Source of the DNA: JAVBSN01 sp031556525
GTDB taxonomy: Bacteria > Bacillota > Clostridia > Lachnospirales > Lachnospiraceae
Reading direction: 5' to 3'
DNA length: 64,000 nucleotides
Assembly: GCA_031556525.1 (NCBI GenBank)
Contig: JAVBSS010000004.1
Span: 1-64,000 of the forward strand
Numbering within the stretch: the stretch's first letter is position 1; each line of letters begins with the position of its first letter. Shown here one piece after another: positions 52,388-61,081 of the stretch. Below the pieces are notes generated by a model. The model saw nothing but the letters and a program-made list of their open reading frames with translations. It was not told where the DNA came from and did no database searches. The position numbers and the translations under genes are program-made.

Positions 52388-52987
52388 CTAATCAATAGAT
52401 CCAAATCTATTTAGTGGCCATATACGAAATACTGCTTTTCCTACAATATCCGCATCTTTAATATTACCAACCTGCTCCACTCTACTATCTTGACTATTAT
52501 TACGATTGTCACCCATAACAAAATATTCATCTTCACCCAATGTAATTATTTCTGAAGCTATACCCACTCTATATGGACTAATAGTTTCTTTGCCATAATC
52601 CTCTTCTAATAGACTACCATCAATATATATTTCCCCATCATTACTAATATATACCGTTTCTCCCGGTAAACCTATAATTCTCTTTATATAATATGTATCT
52701 ACACCTTCTTCAATTGACTGAACACTATCAACTGGAAATACAATTATATCAAATCTTTCTGGATCCTTAAATCTATAGCTTAATTTATCTATCCACAGAC
52801 TATCATTATTATACAATGTATTTTCCATAGATTGCCCATTAACTTCTGTTCTTTGTCCTACATAATGAAGAATTAAATATATTAATATTACTATCGATAA
52901 TACATATACTACCATTCCTAATATTTCTTTAAATATATTAATCTCTTCTGCATCTTCTATATCTTTCTTGCCCTTACTAAACCCCAT
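52388..52987 (-). CDS. lepB: Signal peptidase I (type SipS)
   Basis: 199 residues. One N-terminal membrane helix (about 22-42), catalytic Ser in NGQSMENTLY (about 54), catalytic Lys in YYIKRIIGLPGE (about 99-110), and the C-terminal GDNRNNSQDSR motif (about 158). Cleaves signal peptides outside the membrane. It is one of two signal peptidase genes here, on either side of rbgA. Confidence 0.93.
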   Translation of the reverse strand: MGFSKGKKDIEDAEEINIFKEILGMVVYVLSIVILIYLILHYVGQRTEVNGQSMENTLYNNDSLWIDKLSYRFKDPERFDIIVFPVDSVQSIEEGVDTYYIKRIIGLPGETVYISNDGEIYIDGSLLEEDYGKETISPYRVGIASEIITLGEDEYFVMGDNRNNSQDSRVEQVGNIKDADIVGKAVFRIWPLNRFGSID

Positions 52988-52995
52988 GTCAACAC

Positions 52996-53847
52996 CTACT
53001 TTTCAATTTCAGGAAGCTCTAACGTAATTCTTCCTAATTTTCCACTTCTATAATCATCTAATAACAATAATGCTGCCTTATCTAAATCCAGCTCGTCACC
53101 TTTTTGTTTACAGTGTCTTACCTCTGCAATTCTATTTAAAATTTCAATGGCATCATTTGTTTCTTCTATATTATATCGCACTGATAAAATATTACAATAG
53201 TTTTTCAATAAGTACTTAATTAGTTCATAACCCAATTCAGTAGTATTGATTATATTGTCATTTATTGAACCTATAAATGCAAGATTAACACCTACTGTAT
53301 TATCTTCAAATTTTGGCCATAATATACCTGGTGTATCTAGTAATTCTATGTTTTTATTTATCTTAATCCATTGTTTCCCCTTAGTAACACCTGGCTTATT
53401 ACCTACTTTAGTACAAGCTTTACCTGCAAATGAATTAATAAATGTTGACTTTCCAACATTAGGTATACCAACTATCATCGCTCTAATCGGTCTATTTAGT
53501 ATTCCTCTTTTTCTGTCTCTCTCTATTTTCTCTTTACATACTGTTTGAACAACATTAGTAATTGCCTTAATTCCTGCTCCTGATTTAGAATTAAGTTTAA
53601 CAACACTAAATCCAAGATTTTTATAATATTCTTCCCACAAAAGAGTATATTTCTCATCTGCCAAATCAACTTTATTTAATATTATCAATCTAAATTTGTT
53701 TTTTGCTAAATCATCAATGTCAGGGTTCCTACTACTAAGCGGAACTCTAGCATCTAGTAACTCAATTACTATATCTATTAATTTAATGTCCTCAACCATT
53801 TGACGCTTTGCTTTTGTCATATGACCTGGATACCACTGAATATTCAT
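52996..53847 (-). CDS. rbgA: Ribosome biogenesis GTPase RbgA (YlqF)
   Basis: A circularly permuted GTPase needed late in 50S maturation. Order of motifs is permuted: NKVDLADE (about 58-65) comes before GIPNVGKSTFIN (about 129-140), then DTPGILWPKFED (about 173-184). The 283 residues start with NIQWYPGHMTKAKRQM, the family hallmark. It is encoded between the two lepB genes, as in other Firmicutes. Confidence 0.97.
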   Translation of the reverse strand: MNIQWYPGHMTKAKRQMVEDIKLIDIVIELLDARVPLSSRNPDIDDLAKNKFRLIILNKVDLADEKYTLLWEEYYKNLGFSVVKLNSKSGAGIKAITNVVQTVCKEKIERDRKRGILNRPIRAMIVGIPNVGKSTFINSFAGKACTKVGNKPGVTKGKQWIKINKNIELLDTPGILWPKFEDNTVGVNLAFIGSINDNIINTTELGYELIKYLLKNYCNILSVRYNIEETNDAIEILNRIAEVRHCKQKGDELDLDKAALLLLDDYRSGKLGRITLELPEIEK

Positions 53848-53901
53848 ATTTTTACCTCTTTAACTTATATTTAAAGTTTATTACTTATTTCATTCACTAA
53901 T

Positions 53902-54504
53902 CTACTCTATCTTACCTCTATCTTTACTTGGGCTAATCCTATATGATATTTTTCCTAGTATTTCTGTTTCTTCAATACATCCTACATTAACAAACCTAGA
54001 ATCATCACTATTATTTACATTGTCACCTATAACAAAATATTCATTATTTCCCAATGTAATGCCTTCGCCAGCTATGCCTTCGGTGGTTATCAAATCACCA
54101 AAAGGTAAATTATCTAGAGACTTACCATTTATAAAGACATGTCCGCCCTCTATTTTAATTGTCTCACCTGGCATACCGATAATACGTTTCACATTATAAT
54201 AGCTATCTTCATCATCTCTTAATTTAAATGCTACTATATCATATCTCTCTATATCTTTGAAATTATATACCATTTTATTGACTAATACTGTATCGCCATT
54301 CTCAAGTATTGGATTCATAGATTGTCCAACTATTTTTAGTGTCTGCACTCCAAATGTGATTATACTATATCCTAACACCACCACAATTGCTATCGATAAT
54401 ATCCACTGACCCAATTCCTTTATAAATCTTCTACTATCAAAGTCTTGGCGTTCCCTCATTTTATTTACACGAATACTATTTCTTCGTCTTCTATTGCGAC
54501 CCAT
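53902..54504 (-). CDS. lepB: Signal peptidase I, second copy
   Basis: 200 residues. Basic N-terminus RNRRRRNSIRVNKMRER, one membrane helix (about 35-57), Ser in VGQSMNPILENGD (about 63), Lys in YNVKRIIGMPGE (about 104-115) and GDNVNNSDDSR (about 160). The start is the ATG at 54504 behind AAGGTGGG; an open frame extends upstream through the rplS terminator hairpin. The two signal peptidases differ enough to be old paralogues. Confidence 0.93.
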   Translation of the reverse strand: MGRNRRRRNSIRVNKMRERQDFDSRRFIKELGQWILSIAIVVVLGYSIITFGVQTLKIVGQSMNPILENGDTVLVNKMVYNFKDIERYDIVAFKLRDDEDSYYNVKRIIGMPGETIKIEGGHVFINGKSLDNLPFGDLITTEGIAGEGITLGNNEYFVIGDNVNNSDDSRFVNVGCIEETEILGKISYRISPSKDRGKIE

Positions 54505-54527
54505 AATAATCCCACCTTTTAAAAAGA

Positions 54528-54550
54528 CTGGAGTAATATATACTCCAGTC
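54528..54550 (-). terminator. Intrinsic terminator of rplS
   Basis: A perfect 10-bp stem GACTGGAGTA / TACTCCAGTC with a 3-base loop, followed by five T on the minus strand, 45 bases after the rplS stop codon. Confidence 0.85.
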
Positions 54551-54595
54551 AATGTATTGTTGATATAATATCACAATCAAAACTCGCTAATGCTA

Positions 54596-54943
54596 TTATT
54601 TAATCAACTCTTTAACTCTAGCTGATTTACCAACTCTATCACGTAAATAGTTAAGTTTAGCTCTTCTTACTTTACCTCTTCTAATTACTTCGATTCTCTC
54701 GATAATTGGAGAGTGTAATGGCCAAGTCTTCTCAACGCCAATACCGTTTGATGTTTTTCTTACTGTGAAAGTTTCTCTGTTGCTTCCACCTTGTCTCTTA
54801 AGTACAGTTCCTTCGAAAAGTTGAAGTCTTTCTCTGTTACCTTCCTTAACCTTAGAATATACTTTAACAGTATCTCCTACGTTAAATTGTGCTACCTCTT
54901 CTTTTAATTGTGCAGCTTCAATATTCTTGATAATATCGTTCAT
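54596..54943 (-). CDS. rplS: 50S ribosomal protein L19
   Basis: 115 residues with the typical NVGDTVKVYSKVKEGNRERLQLFEG-type body and KLNYLRDRVGKSARVKE end. Located at the interface of the two ribosomal subunits. It has its own promoter at 55019-55047 and a terminator, so it is a single-gene unit here. The leader of about 70 bases contains a small CTCT...AGAG hairpin (near 54983-54995) and could be an L19 autoregulatory leader, which is not shown. Confidence 0.97.
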   Translation of the reverse strand: MNDIIKNIEAAQLKEEVAQFNVGDTVKVYSKVKEGNRERLQLFEGTVLKRQGGSNRETFTVRKTSNGIGVEKTWPLHSPIIERIEVIRRGKVRRAKLNYLRDRVGKSARVKELIK

Positions 54944-55018
54944 ATGTGCCTCCTTATTATTCAGACGTTCTTGCTATCTCTATGATGCAGAGGACCATCC
55001 ATTTTTCACAACTACAAT

Positions 55019-55047
55019 ATAATACCACAGTACTTTTAATATAGCAA
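55019..55047 (-). promoter_or_regulatory. Promoter of rplS
   Basis: TTGCTA (55042-55047) and TATTAT (55019-55024), 17 bases apart on the minus strand, about 75 bases before the ATG. Good match to the vegetative consensus. Confidence 0.65.
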
Positions 55048-55104
55048 GTACTTTATTGCTTATTTCATATTAATACCCATAAGTTATATTGATGTACAAT
55101 CTAA

Positions 55105-56394
55105 CTATGCCATATCTGCTAATAACTTATCCACACTTACTAATTTAACGCATAGCACAAATAATTCTGTTGCTTGCTTTAACTCTTCTACGTTAGGAAA
55201 AGATGGTGCAATACGAATATTAGAATCCTTAGGATCCTTTCCATATGGATATGTAGCTCCTGCATTAGTCATAACAACACCTGCATCTTTTGCTTTTCCT
55301 ACTATAGCTTTTGCGCAATTATCCATAGAATCAAATGCTACAAAGTATCCACCCTTTGGATTGTACCATGAACCAATTTCAAGTCCACCTAATTCAGCTT
55401 CTAGTATTTCTAGAACCATTTCAAATTTAGGTCTTAATATATCTGCATGTTTTCTCATATGAGCTCTAATTCCGTCCATATCCTTAAAATATCTTACATG
55501 ACGTAATTGATTAACTTTATCATGACCAATTGTTTGAATAGTAAGCATTTTCTTAATATCAGCCATATTTGCATCTGATGCTGCTAATGCTGCAATACCT
55601 GAACCTGAGAATGTAACTTTAGATGTTGAAGTGAATTTGTATACCATATCTTCACTTCCCACTTTTTCACACTCTGTAAGTATTTCTAATATTTCATCTT
55701 GATTATCATCGTATAAATGATGAACATTATAAGCGTTATCCCAGAATAATCTAAAATCTTTTGCTGCTGGTTTTAAGTTAGCAAAGCGAATTATTGTTTC
55801 ATCTGAATAAGATATACCTTGTGGATTAGAATACTTAGGTACACACCAAACACCTTTAACTGTCTCATCATTGTTAACATACTCTTCTATCATATCCATA
55901 TCTGGACCATTTTCTGTCATAGGTATGTTAATCATCTCTATTCCCATTAATTCAGTAATAGCAAAATGTCTATCATATCCTGGAACTGGGCATAAAAACT
56001 TAATCTTATCTTGTTTACCCCATGGAGTATTGCCGCATATACCAAACATCATAGCATGAGCAATTGTATCAAACATAATGTTTAAGCTTGAGTTACCATA
56101 TATAATTATATTTTTCTTCTCTACTTCATTAAAATCTGCCATTAATTGTTTTGCTTCATCAATACCATCAAGTACTCCATAGTTACGGCAATCTGTACCA
56201 TCCACACTCTTCATATCAGCTTCACTACTAAGAACATCCATAAGTGTTACCGATAAATCTAATTGTGCAGTGGAAGGTTTTCCTCTTGACATATCTAATT
56301 TTAGATTCATGTCTTGATATTTTGTGTACTGAGCTTCTAACTCTGATTTTAATTCTACTAATTCCTCTTTACTTAATTCACTATACTTCTTCAT
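55105..56394 (-). CDS. PLP-dependent aminotransferase (MocR-type aspartate aminotransferase family)
   Basis: 429 residues of the fold-type-I aminotransferases with GNSSLNIMFDTI (about 100), VPKYSNPQGISYSDETI (about 185), WDNAYNVHHLY (about 222) and the PLP Lys in FTSTSKVTFSGSGIAAL (about 257). It resembles the stand-alone aspartate aminotransferases related to MocR regulators but has no DNA-binding domain. It follows trmD by 23 bases, in a place where it is not part of the ancestral ribosomal order. Confidence 0.85.
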   Translation of the reverse strand: MKKYSELSKEELVELKSELEAQYTKYQDMNLKLDMSRGKPSTAQLDLSVTLMDVLSSEADMKSVDGTDCRNYGVLDGIDEAKQLMADFNEVEKKNIIIYGNSSLNIMFDTIAHAMMFGICGNTPWGKQDKIKFLCPVPGYDRHFAITELMGIEMINIPMTENGPDMDMIEEYVNNDETVKGVWCVPKYSNPQGISYSDETIIRFANLKPAAKDFRLFWDNAYNVHHLYDDNQDEILEILTECEKVGSEDMVYKFTSTSKVTFSGSGIAALAASDANMADIKKMLTIQTIGHDKVNQLRHVRYFKDMDGIRAHMRKHADILRPKFEMVLEILEAELGGLEIGSWYNPKGGYFVAFDSMDNCAKAIVGKAKDAGVVMTNAGATYPYGKDPKDSNIRIAPSFPNVEELKQATELFVLCVKLVSVDKLLADMA

Positions 56395-56417
56395 AATTAA
56401 TGCTCTCCTATCCTATA

Positions 56418-57116
56418 TTATTTATCTAACAAATCTGGTCTTCTTTGCTTTGTTCTCTCTAAAGATTGTTCTAATCTCCATTTTTCTATGTTTGCATGAT
56501 GTCCTGATCGTAATACTTCAGGCACCTTCATTCCCATAAATTCCTCTGGTCTTGTATATTGAGGATATTCTAACAAGTTATTATAAAACGTCTCAAATTC
56601 TGCCGATGCATCATTGTTGAGTACCCCTGGTACTAATCTTGATATTGCATCAATCATTACCATAGCTGGCAACTCGCCACCTGTAAGGACATAATCTCCG
56701 ATTGAAACATTATCCGTGACAATTAATTCTAGTACTCGTTCATCTACTCCTTCATAATGACCACACAGTATAATCAAATCTTCTTCTTCGGCAAATTCTT
56801 TAGCCATATCTTGATTAAATACTTTGCCTTGTGGAGTAACATATACTACTCTAGGTTTCTTTTGGGCATTATCTTCTATATGTATATGCTCTATCACTTC
56901 CATATAAGCATTATATATTGGTTCGGCTTGCATAACCATGCCAGCTCCACCACCATAAGGATAATCATCAACATTATTGTGCTTATCAGTTGTATAGTCT
57001 CTAATATCTATTGCATTAAGACTTATACTACCCTTATTCAATGCTCTTCCTGTAATACTAGTTCCTAATCCATCTCTTATCATATCTGGGAATAGTGTTA
57101 GTACATGAAAATTCAT
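56418..57116 (-). CDS. trmD: tRNA (guanine-37-N1)-methyltransferase
   Basis: Methylates G37 next to the anticodon to prevent frameshifting. The 232 residues show the knotted SPOUT fold motifs YPYGGGAGMVMQ (about 53), LCGHYEGVDERV (about 112-123) and IGDYVLTGGELPAMVMIDAI (about 132-151), then the C-terminal helices RPEEFMGMKVPEVLRSGHH. It starts 1 base within the rimM stop codon, so the two are coupled. Confidence 0.97.
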   Translation of the reverse strand: MNFHVLTLFPDMIRDGLGTSITGRALNKGSISLNAIDIRDYTTDKHNNVDDYPYGGGAGMVMQAEPIYNAYMEVIEHIHIEDNAQKKPRVVYVTPQGKVFNQDMAKEFAEEEDLIILCGHYEGVDERVLELIVTDNVSIGDYVLTGGELPAMVMIDAISRLVPGVLNNDASAEFETFYNNLLEYPQYTRPEEFMGMKVPEVLRSGHHANIEKWRLEQSLERTKQRRPDLLDK

Positions 57117-57625
57117 TAGTCCACCAAACCTTCCATTAAATGCACTGTTATAACCTTATTTTCTACATCAACGCTAATAATACATTGTTTTATAGCAGGT
57201 ATCAAGATTTCTTTGTCATTTTCTTGTTTTATAACGTATACATCATTAGCTCCTGTTGATAATACATCTACTAAGTTTCCAATCTTTTGTCCATCTTCAT
57301 CTATTACCAACGAATCTATCATATCACCTATAAAATACTCATCTTTATTGCATTTTACAGCATTTTCCCTTGTAACATACAAATCACATTGTCTAAATAC
57401 TTCTATATCATTAATATTACTATATTCTTTGAATTTCAATATAACCATATTTTTAAAGAATTTGCAACTCTCAATATGAACAGTAATATTTTCTTTCTTT
57501 GTAGCAATTATACATTCTTTTAATTTTTTAAAACGATTCACATCATCTGTTGTTGGATATACTTTTACTTCTCCACGTATACCATGACTTGATGTAATTA
57601 TTCCTATTTTTATTAATTCGTCCAT
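57116..57625 (-). CDS. rimM: 16S rRNA processing protein RimM
   Basis: 30S assembly factor. The 169 residues have the N-terminal beta-barrel IGIITSSHGIRGEVKVYP (about 7-24) and the PRC-barrel C-terminus GNLVDVLSTGANDVYVIK with EILIPAI (about 117-145). Overlaps trmD by one base. A terminator-like hairpin lies between it and khpA. Confidence 0.96.
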   Translation of the reverse strand: MDELIKIGIITSSHGIRGEVKVYPTTDDVNRFKKLKECIIATKKENITVHIESCKFFKNMVILKFKEYSNINDIEVFRQCDLYVTRENAVKCNKDEYFIGDMIDSLVIDEDGQKIGNLVDVLSTGANDVYVIKQENDKEILIPAIKQCIISVDVENKVITVHLMEGLVD

Positions 57626-57641
57626 TATTTACCTCATAAAA

Positions 57642-57671
57642 AAGGGCTGTTCGTATACACAAACAACCCTT
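57642..57671 (-). terminator. Terminator-like hairpin between khpA and rimM
   Basis: A 12-bp stem (57642-57653 with 57660-57671) with G-T pairs and a 6-base loop, then six T on the minus strand. It should end part of the transcripts from rpsP-khpA and so lower rimM-trmD expression relative to S16. Confidence 0.8.
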
Positions 57672-57676
57672 AATGA

Positions 57677-57904
57677 TTATTGAATCTCTACAATTACCTT
57701 TTTGTCGCCTTTTGAAGCTGCAGCTTTCACTACAGTTCTAATTGACTTAGCAGTTCTACCCTGCTTTCCGATAATCTTACCCATATCATCAGCAGCTACA
57801 TTAAGAGTTAATGTAATTGTGTCATCTGTCTCAGTCTCAACAACCTTAACTTCATCTGGGCAATCAACTAGGGATTTTGCAATTACTTCTATTAATTCTT
57901 TCAT
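57677..57904 (-). CDS. khpA: KH-domain RNA-binding protein KhpA (YlqC)
   Basis: 75 residues, a single KH domain. The RNA-binding GXXG loop is in MGKIIGKQGRTAKSIRTVVKAA (about 41-61). KhpA with KhpB affects cell division and RNA stability in Gram-positive bacteria. Between rpsP and rimM, the standard order. The ribosome binding site is GGGAGG. Confidence 0.95.
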   Translation of the reverse strand: MKELIEVIAKSLVDCPDEVKVVETETDDTITLTLNVAADDMGKIIGKQGRTAKSIRTVVKAAASKGDKKVIVEIQ

Positions 57905-57923
57905 TAATAAATACCTCCCAAGC

Positions 57924-58169
57924 CTATTTCTCGATACCAGCCTTCTTTAAAAGCTTAGCAACAGTTTCAGTTGGTTGTGCACCGTCAGCAAGCCATTTCT
58001 TAGTTGCTTCTTCATCAAATTTAATTGCACTTGGTTCAACGTTTGGATCATAAGTACCGATCTCTTCGATGAATCTACCATCTCTTGGTGCTCTTGCGTC
58101 AGCTACAACTACTCTATAGAAAGGAGCCTTTTTGTGTCCCATTCTCTTTAATCTCATCTTTACTGCCAT
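57924..58169 (-). CDS. rpsP: 30S ribosomal protein S16
   Basis: 81 residues, MAVKMRLKRMGHKKAPFYRVV, complete S16. The ATG at 58169 is chosen because S16 begins MAVK in nearly all bacteria and GGAGGTG lies 8 bases upstream; an ATG 6 bases earlier directly follows the site. A repeat-rich 5' region precedes it (58206-58281). Confidence 0.97.
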   Translation of the reverse strand: MAVKMRLKRMGHKKAPFYRVVVADARAPRDGRFIEEIGTYDPNVEPSAIKFDEEATKKWLADGAQPTETVAKLLKKAGIEK

Positions 58170-58205
58170 TTTCATTTCACCTCCTTATAAATATATATAC
58201 CATAT

Positions 58206-58281
58206 ACACTAAGTTCGAAACCACCTCACTAAGTGTCTAGGCATGCTTTCATACTAAGCTTGAAAATACCTCGCTAAGTAT
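58206..58281 (-). repeat. Two 31-bp imperfect repeats with matching end changes, in the rpsP leader
   Basis: 58206-58236 and 58251-58281 share the pattern A-Y-ACTAAG, TTGAAA-like core, CCTC, CTAAGT-Y-T. The ends change together: ACACT...AGTGT in the first and ATACT...AGTAT in the second, so the 5-bp pairing of each unit is kept. TATATACCATA also occurs on both sides (58193 and 58287). A leader RNA structure or protein-binding tandem is likely. Confidence 0.55.
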
Positions 58282-58339
58282 TCAATGTATATACCATAAA
58301 ACTAAATAAGCGAACAATACACTTCATAGTCTGTTATGA

Positions 58340-59686
58340 TCAAAATCCAAAAGGCATCTTAAATCCGCCTCTTCTCTTACCTTTGCCACCCATCATACCT
58401 GACATTTGCTTCATCATTTTCTTAGATTGTTCAAATTGCTTTACCAATCTATTAACTTCACTTATATCAACACCTGCGCCCTTTGCAATTCTATGCTTAC
58501 GGCTTGGGTTAAGTATGTTCGGATTGCTTCTCTCTTTTTCAGTCATAGATTGAATGATTGCCTTAGGGCCTTTCATTGCATTATCATCTATTTCTACATT
58601 CTTAAGCTGATTACCCATTCCTGGAATCATTGATAACATATCTTGCATGCCACCCATCTTTTCCATCTGTTCCATCTGATAAAGGAAATCGTTGAAATCA
58701 AATCCTCCCTTTTTCATCTTCTGGGTCATCTCTTTTGCTTTATCTTCATCAATAGCACTTTGAGCTTTCTCTATAAGGGTTTCTACATCACCCATGCCAA
58801 GAATTCTACTTGCCATTCTATCTGGATAAAACTGTTCCAAATCAGATAATTTCTCACCTACACCTATGTATAATATAGGTTTGCCAGTTACTGCTTTTAT
58901 TGATAATGCAGCACCACCTCTAGTATCACCATCTAACTTAGTAAGAATAACTCCATCTATACCAATCTTATCATTAAAGTTAGTAGCAACATTAACTGCA
59001 TCTTGACCTGTCATCGAGTCAACAGTAAGTATTGTATGGGCTACTGGAACATTTTCTTTGATATTCTGTAATTCACCCATCATCTCTTCATCTATATGAA
59101 GACGACCTGCTGTATCTAAAAACATAAGGTTAATGCCATTCTTTGTAGCATGTTCATATGCTGCTTTGGCTATATCTACAGGACTGTGATTATCGCCCAT
59201 AGTAAATACTGGTACACCTTGTTTCTCTCCATTAATCTGCAATTGTTCAATCGCAGCTGGTCTATATATATCACAGGCTACAAGTAAAGGTTTCTTGCCT
59301 TTGTTCTTGAATTGTCCTGCTAATTTGGCTACAGTAGTTGTCTTACCTGCACCTTGCAAACCACACATCATAATAACTGTAACTTCATTAGAAGGTAATA
59401 ATTTAAGTTCAGTAGTCTCTGAACCCATTAATTTGTCCATCTCTTCTTTTACAATCTTAATTACCATGTGTCCAGGGTTAAGACCAGTTAATACTTCTTC
59501 ACCAACAGCTCTTTCACTCACTGAGTTAATAAACTGTTTTACTACTTTGAAGTTAACGTCCGCTTCTAACAAAGCTCGCTTAACTTCTTTCATAGCTTCC
59601 TTTACATCGTCTTCAGTCAGCATACCTTTACTGCGTAGCTTCTTGAATACATTCTGTAATTTATCAGATAAACTGTCAAATGCCAT
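58340..59686 (-). CDS. ffh: Signal recognition particle protein Ffh
   Basis: The SRP GTPase that targets nascent membrane proteins. The 448 residues have the N domain, G domain with GLQGAGKTTTVAKLA (about 105-119), DTAGRLHIDEEMM (about 189) and TKLDGDTRGGAAL (about 246), and a Met-rich M domain (FLYQMEQMEKMGGMQDMLSMIPGMG; end KMMKQMSGMMGGKGKRRGG). It follows ylxM by 11 bases, in the usual unit. Confidence 0.98.
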   Translation of the reverse strand: MAFDSLSDKLQNVFKKLRSKGMLTEDDVKEAMKEVKRALLEADVNFKVVKQFINSVSERAVGEEVLTGLNPGHMVIKIVKEEMDKLMGSETTELKLLPSNEVTVIMMCGLQGAGKTTTVAKLAGQFKNKGKKPLLVACDIYRPAAIEQLQINGEKQGVPVFTMGDNHSPVDIAKAAYEHATKNGINLMFLDTAGRLHIDEEMMGELQNIKENVPVAHTILTVDSMTGQDAVNVATNFNDKIGIDGVILTKLDGDTRGGAALSIKAVTGKPILYIGVGEKLSDLEQFYPDRMASRILGMGDVETLIEKAQSAIDEDKAKEMTQKMKKGGFDFNDFLYQMEQMEKMGGMQDMLSMIPGMGNQLKNVEIDDNAMKGPKAIIQSMTEKERSNPNILNPSRKHRIAKGAGVDISEVNRLVKQFEQSKKMMKQMSGMMGGKGKRRGGFKMPFGF

Positions 59687-59697
59687 CTAATAACCTC

Positions 59698-60054
59698 CTA
59701 ATACTCTTCGCATATAGCATTGGATATCGTTACAATCTCTTCTATCTTATCAATTAAAATTATGTTGTCGTTGTCTTCTTTAAGTTCATTTGCCAATTCA
59801 TTTATCTGGCTTACCATTTTCTTAGTATTCTGAAATTTCTCAATAAGCTTAAGCTTATTCTCGTATTCCTCTAAGATCTTATCACAGCGTTTGATTAAAT
59901 CATATACGCCTTGTCTACTAATTCCTTCTATCTGAGCTATCTCTGAATACGAAAAATCATTAATGATAATTTCTTCATACACCTTTTTCTGATGTTCAGT
60001 TAATAACTGTCCATAAAAATCAAATAGTAAATTTTGTCTAACAATCTTCTCCAT
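59698..60054 (-). CDS. ylxM: YlxM family SRP-associated helix-turn-helix protein
   Basis: 118 residues. LLFDFYGQLLTEHQKKVYEEIIINDFSYSEIAQIEGISRQGVYDLIKRCDKIL, in parts, is the sigma-70 region-4-like helix-turn-helix of YlxM, followed by a coiled coil. YlxM binds SRP components in Gram-positive bacteria and is always next to ffh. Its translation start lies just behind a strong hairpin that contains its Shine-Dalgarno sequence. Confidence 0.95.
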   Translation of the reverse strand: MEKIVRQNLLFDFYGQLLTEHQKKVYEEIIINDFSYSEIAQIEGISRQGVYDLIKRCDKILEEYENKLKLIEKFQNTKKMVSQINELANELKEDNDNIILIDKIEEIVTISNAICEEY

Positions 60055-60060
60055 AAAAAC

Positions 60061-60094
60061 ACCACCTGTAAAGTATTTTTGCTTTACAAGTGGT
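60061..60094 (-). promoter_or_regulatory. Hairpin covering the ylxM ribosome binding site
   Basis: ACCACTTGTAAAG / CTTTACAGGTGGT form a 13-bp stem with one G-T pair and an 8-base loop. The Shine-Dalgarno AGGTGG (7 bases before the ATG) lies in the 3' arm. Transcription from the promoter at 60096-60124 should start near 60089, inside the 5' arm, leaving about 8-9 pairs in the RNA, still covering part of AGG. Confidence 0.6.
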
Positions 60095-60095
60095 A

Positions 60096-60124
60096 ATTAT
60101 ATTATATCACGTGATGTATGTCAA
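60096..60124 (-). promoter_or_regulatory. Consensus sigma-A promoter of ylxM-ffh
   Basis: Perfect TTGACA (60119-60124) and perfect TATAAT (60096-60101) on the minus strand, 17 bases apart. The strongest promoter in the window; it drives ylxM-ffh. Confidence 0.85.
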
Positions 60125-60144
60125 GTGTTTTTTCTTGACAAAGG

Positions 60145-61059
60145 TTATTTTATCATAACTTTAGCAGTTTCAATATCTCTACTAATATTTTCTACTAATT
60201 CTTCAACACTACCAAATCTCTTCTCTGGTCTAATATACTTTAATAATGACACTTCAATCAACTTACCATATACATCCTCATTAAAATCAAATATGTGTGT
60301 CTCTAACCCTACTATATGCTCACCTACTGTTGGTTTCTTCCCTAGGTTACTTATTCCATTATACACCTTACCATCTATATTAATCTGTGATAAATATACT
60401 CCATAAGGTGGTGTTATTTTATCTATATCGATATACTGATTAGCTGTAGGAATATTAATAGTTCGCCCTAGTTGCTTCCCATATATAATTTCACTATATA
60501 TAGAATATGGTCTTCCAAGTAATTCTTCCACTTGTTCCATATTGCCCTCTAATATACAATTCCTTATTCTTGTTGAACTGATTATATTTTCCTTATCTTC
60601 TAATTTCACAACGGCATCTACAATATAATCATACTCTTTAGAGTATTTTATAAGCGTATCAATATTTCCTTGTCTGCCTTTTCCAAATCTAAAATCACTG
60701 CCTACTATTATATGTTTTACACCCATTTTCTTAACAAGTATTTCTTCAATAAATGCTTCTGCTCTCATGCTAAGAAATTCTTTTGTTATAGGACATTCTA
60801 CAACTATATCAACATCCAACTTATCTAATATATTCATCTTCTCATCTCTTGAATATATTTTCTTATAGTCACTACCCTTTAATATACTTATAGGTGGATT
60901 AGTAAATGTAAATACCACTCCTGTTAGACCTTCTCTTTGTTTATCTAACAATCTATTAAGCAATGTCATATGACCTAAGTGTAATCCATCAAACTTACCT
61001 AAGGCTATCACTGTATTATCTATATTCAGTTCTTTGATGTCGTTAATAATCTTCATCAT
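60145..61059 (-). CDS. ribF: Riboflavin kinase / FAD synthetase
   Basis: A bifunctional enzyme making FMN and then FAD. The 304 residues have the N-terminal adenylyltransferase domain with ALGKFDGLHLGHMTLL (about 20-35) and SDFRFGKGRQGN (about 119-130), then the riboflavin kinase domain with GRTINIPTANQY (about 198-209) and PPYGVYLSQI. It follows truB by 22 bases, the common Firmicutes order. Confidence 0.96.
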   Translation of the reverse strand: MMKIINDIKELNIDNTVIALGKFDGLHLGHMTLLNRLLDKQREGLTGVVFTFTNPPISILKGSDYKKIYSRDEKMNILDKLDVDIVVECPITKEFLSMRAEAFIEEILVKKMGVKHIIVGSDFRFGKGRQGNIDTLIKYSKEYDYIVDAVVKLEDKENIISSTRIRNCILEGNMEQVEELLGRPYSIYSEIIYGKQLGRTINIPTANQYIDIDKITPPYGVYLSQINIDGKVYNGISNLGKKPTVGEHIVGLETHIFDFNEDVYGKLIEVSLLKYIRPEKRFGSVEELVENISRDIETAKVMIK

Positions 61060-61081
61060 ACGCCTGCTCTCTTAATTATAC

